A stretch of 64,000 nucleotides of DNA, taken from contig NZ_LT800494.1 of assembly GCF_900166665.1 (NCBI RefSeq), positions 2,501,768-2,565,767 on the forward strand, in the 5' to 3' direction. The translations under genes were made by a program, and so were the position numbers. Position 1 is the stretch's first letter. Every line of letters begins with the position of its first letter. The notes under the pieces are model-generated. The model saw only the letters and a list, made by a program, of their open reading frames with translations, searched no databases and was not told where the DNA came from. Source of the DNA: Cytobacillus gottheilii. Its GTDB lineage: Bacteria; Bacillota; Bacilli; Bacillales; Cytobacillaceae. Shown here in pieces: positions 62,054 through 64,000 of this stretch.

Positions 62054-63538
62054 TTATCGATAGATGGCTTCATTCCAGCGTAATTCATTTTTTAAATGAT
62101 ACGAATTTGTATCTTTATTAATCAACAGGCATTCAATCCCAGTCAACTCAGCCCAATCCTGCAATTGCTCCGTTGTTACATTAAAAGAAAGGCAGGTGTG
62201 ATGAGATCCTCCAGCCAAAATCCAATTTTCGGCCGATTCACTTAAAGATGGCTGCGGCTTCCACAATACTCTGGCCACCGGTAAATTCGGCAATTCATTT
62301 GCTGGTTTGATTGCGTCTACCTCATTAATAATCATTCTAAAGCGATTTCCCATATCAACAATGGTTGCGTTTACAGCTTGACCGCTGGCTCCATCAAATA
62401 TCATTCGAGCAGGTGGGTTTTTTCCGCCAATACCCAGTGGATGAACCTCTATTTTTGGTTTGGTTGCAGCGATACTCGGACATACTTCAAGCATATGAGA
62501 TCCCAGAACAAGTTCATTGCCAGGTTCAAAGTGATACGTGTAATCTTCCATAAAAGAGGTCCCTTTTCCTTCTGCAATGATTTTCATCATGCGAACAAGG
62601 GCAGCCGTTTTCCAATCACCTTCCCCTGCAAAACCATAGCCTTCTGCCATTAGACGCTGAACAGCAAGACCAGGGAGCTGCTTCATACCGTGAAGGTCTT
62701 CAAATGTAGTCGTAAATGCAGAATAATTTCCATCTTGAAGGAATGCTTTTAATCCTAGTTCAATTCTGGCTTGTTCACGAATTGACTCCCTGAGCTCTCC
62801 TTCTTTTAATGCTTCCGATGAGATATCATAAAGTTCTGAATATTCATCCAGCAACTGGCTTACCTCTGTTTCAGGTATATCATTCATTCTTTGCACAAGG
62901 TCGCCAATTCCATAGCCATTCACAGTCCAGCCAAACTTCATTTGTGCTTCGATCTTGTCACCTTCCGTAACAGCCACTTGGCGCATATTATCACCAAATC
63001 TAGCGACTTTTAAAGTGCGGCCTTCATTGAAGGCTACCGCCGTTTTCATCCAGCTGGCGATTCGTTCACGGACATGATTATTTTCCCAGTGCCCTGCAAC
63101 TACCTTGCGTTTTACATTTAATCTGCTGCTAATAAATCCATATTCACGATCACCATGGGCGGACTGGTTTAAATTCATGAAATCCATATCTATGTCGTTC
63201 CATGGAATATCGCGGTTATATTGTGTATGAAAATGTAACATCGGCTTTTGAAGCAATGAAAGACCTGAAATCCACATTTTAGCAGGTGAGAATGTATGCA
63301 TCCATGTCAAAATCCCTGCACAATTCTCATCAGCATTTGCTTCAAGAACTAGCCTGCGTATGGAGTCTGCATCCTTAACAATTGACTTAAAAACGATTTT
63401 ATAGGGGATTGATGGATGCATGTCTAATGCTTTGGCTATTTCAATCGAATGTTTCTCAACCTGTTGAATGACTTCTTCTCCATATAACATTTGACTTCCA
63501 GTTACAAACCAGAATTCGTATTCTCTTGTCTTTAACAT
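62054..63538 (-). CDS. araA: L-arabinose isomerase AraA
   Basis: A 494-residue enzyme converting L-arabinose to L-ribulose. It opens MLKTREYEFWFVTGSQMLYG. Catalytic and Mn-binding residues are seen in TTFEDLHG, MEDYTYHFEPG (Glu and His) and the late HHTCLSF. The ATG at 63538 is 8 nt from AAAGGAG; the longer frame upstream is not used. It follows araD by 70 bp, and then comes the regulatory gap before abfA. Confidence 0.93.
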   Translation of the reverse strand: MLKTREYEFWFVTGSQMLYGEEVIQQVEKHSIEIAKALDMHPSIPYKIVFKSIVKDADSIRRLVLEANADENCAGILTWMHTFSPAKMWISGLSLLQKPMLHFHTQYNRDIPWNDIDMDFMNLNQSAHGDREYGFISSRLNVKRKVVAGHWENNHVRERIASWMKTAVAFNEGRTLKVARFGDNMRQVAVTEGDKIEAQMKFGWTVNGYGIGDLVQRMNDIPETEVSQLLDEYSELYDISSEALKEGELRESIREQARIELGLKAFLQDGNYSAFTTTFEDLHGMKQLPGLAVQRLMAEGYGFAGEGDWKTAALVRMMKIIAEGKGTSFMEDYTYHFEPGNELVLGSHMLEVCPSIAATKPKIEVHPLGIGGKNPPARMIFDGASGQAVNATIVDMGNRFRMIINEVDAIKPANELPNLPVARVLWKPQPSLSESAENWILAGGSHHTCLSFNVTTEQLQDWAELTGIECLLINKDTNSYHLKNELRWNEAIYR

Positions 63539-63608
63539 TATGAACGCTCCTTTACTCTTTACAAAGTTTTCAAGATCGTTATTTCGATAGTTTGATAGAA
63601 GCTTAAGC

Positions 63609-64000
63609 CTATTTTTGACCATAATAGGCATGAACTCCATGCTTACGGAGGTAATGCTTATCAAGCAGGTATTGATCAATTGGCTGCTGCTGCACATTAA
63701 GCTGATAGGTTTGAAGCGCCATTTTGGCCACTTCTTCTAGAACAACCGCATTGTGCACTGCCTGTTGAGGATCCTTTCCCCAGCAAAATGGTGCGTGGTT
63801 AGAAACAAGCACACCTGGCATTGCAGCTGGATCAAGGCCATCATTATGAAACTTTTCAATGATCACTTTGCCTGTTTCCGCCTCATACGCTCGGCTGATT
63901 TCTTCTTCCGTTAACTTACGGGTACAAGGGATTTCACCATAAAAGTAATCTGCATGTGTCGTCCCGAGTGGCGGTATGGACCTGCAGGCTTGTGCCCAGG
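63609..64000 (-). CDS. araD: L-ribulose-5-phosphate 4-epimerase AraD, 5' part beyond the window
   Basis: Only the C-terminal 129 residues are seen. [19 protein letters not shown] holds the metal-binding His of the class II aldolase fold, and [13 protein letters not shown] follows, ending in HAYYGQK. It makes D-xylulose-5-phosphate, completing arabinose entry into the pentose phosphate pathway. Transcribed ahead of araA; araB is expected further right. Confidence 0.92.
   Translation of the reverse strand, partial: WAQACRSIPPLGTTHADYFYGEIPCTRKLTEEEISRAYEAETGKVIIEKFHNDGLDPAAMPGVLVSNHAPFCWGKDPQQAVHNAVVLEEVAKMALQTYQLNVQQQPIDQYLLDKHYLRKHGVHAYYGQK

Overview
The window is a chromosomal segment of a spore-forming, low-GC Gram-positive bacterium, most likely Bacillaceae (Bacillus sensu lato). 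The evidence is strong Shine-Dalgarno sites with frequent GTG/TTG starts, promoter signatures resembling sigma-A, sigma-B, sigma-W and sigma-K, and B. subtilis-type genes (ebrAB, cwlK, csbD, a lytE-like gene, coaW, ydbST, and the ara/abfA genes). I see no rRNA, tRNA, transposase, phage gene or CRISPR array. The species cannot be fixed from sequence alone.

Layout. 0-11.2 kb is a sugar and surface-glycan region. It holds a nucleotide-sugar epimerase (cut by the left edge), a small Lys-free beta-rich protein behind a sigma-K-like promoter, a GT4 glycosyltransferase, a GalE-like epimerase, a DUF1796 protein, a three-gene nucleotide-sugar operon (2-epimerase, FnlA/CapE-like, RmlD-like) and a GT2-TPR glycosyltransferase. 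A plausible reading is decoration of the spore surface. 11.5-19.3 kb is mixed housekeeping and stress: EbrAB efflux, CwlK, CsbD, a GGDEF protein, a LytE-like hydrolase and a luciferase-like oxidoreductase. 19.3-25.9 kb holds selB, coaW, a YwaF-like protein, a formamidase-like enzyme, a cupin behind a second sigma-K-like promoter, and an SDR. 26-37.5 kb holds a MutS2-like ATPase with an elaborate 5' leader, a DUF2243/CtaG pair, a second DUF1796 protein, a MocR regulator divergent from an Asp/Glu racemase, and a 13-copy tandem array. 37.8-53.2 kb holds a MarR-controlled heterodimeric ABC exporter, a MEDS-PAS histidine kinase, two LysE exporters, an amino-acid permease, ydbST, a phosphodiesterase and a YhjBC-like symporter. 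53.4-64 kb is L-arabinose and arabinan utilisation (araD, araA, abfA, araNPQ-like transporter, a YesL-like protein, GH43, araM), with two AraR-like boxes and a cre-like site.

The most interesting feature is upstream of the MutS2-like gene, on the minus strand from 28595 to 28191. A near-consensus sigma-A promoter drives a leader of about 370 nt. The leader encodes a 7-residue peptide (MSVNVLN) with a strong ribosome-binding site. The peptide's last sense codons lie inside the 5' arm of a long nested RNA hairpin, and a strong intrinsic terminator sits about 40 nt before the gene start. This is the architecture of antibiotic-inducible, ribosome-mediated attenuation. Here it precedes a MutS2 relative that lacks the Smr nuclease domain. 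MutS2 proteins are known to act on collided ribosomes, so the gene may be an inducible ribosome-rescue or resistance factor.

A second theme is repeats. A GC-rich module of about 110 bp is embedded in two different AT-rich carrier elements, and carrier copies lacking the module are also present. The hairpin of one carrier appears to be reused as the intrinsic terminator of three genes. Three unrelated intergenic palindromic arrays share a repeat period near 52 bp.
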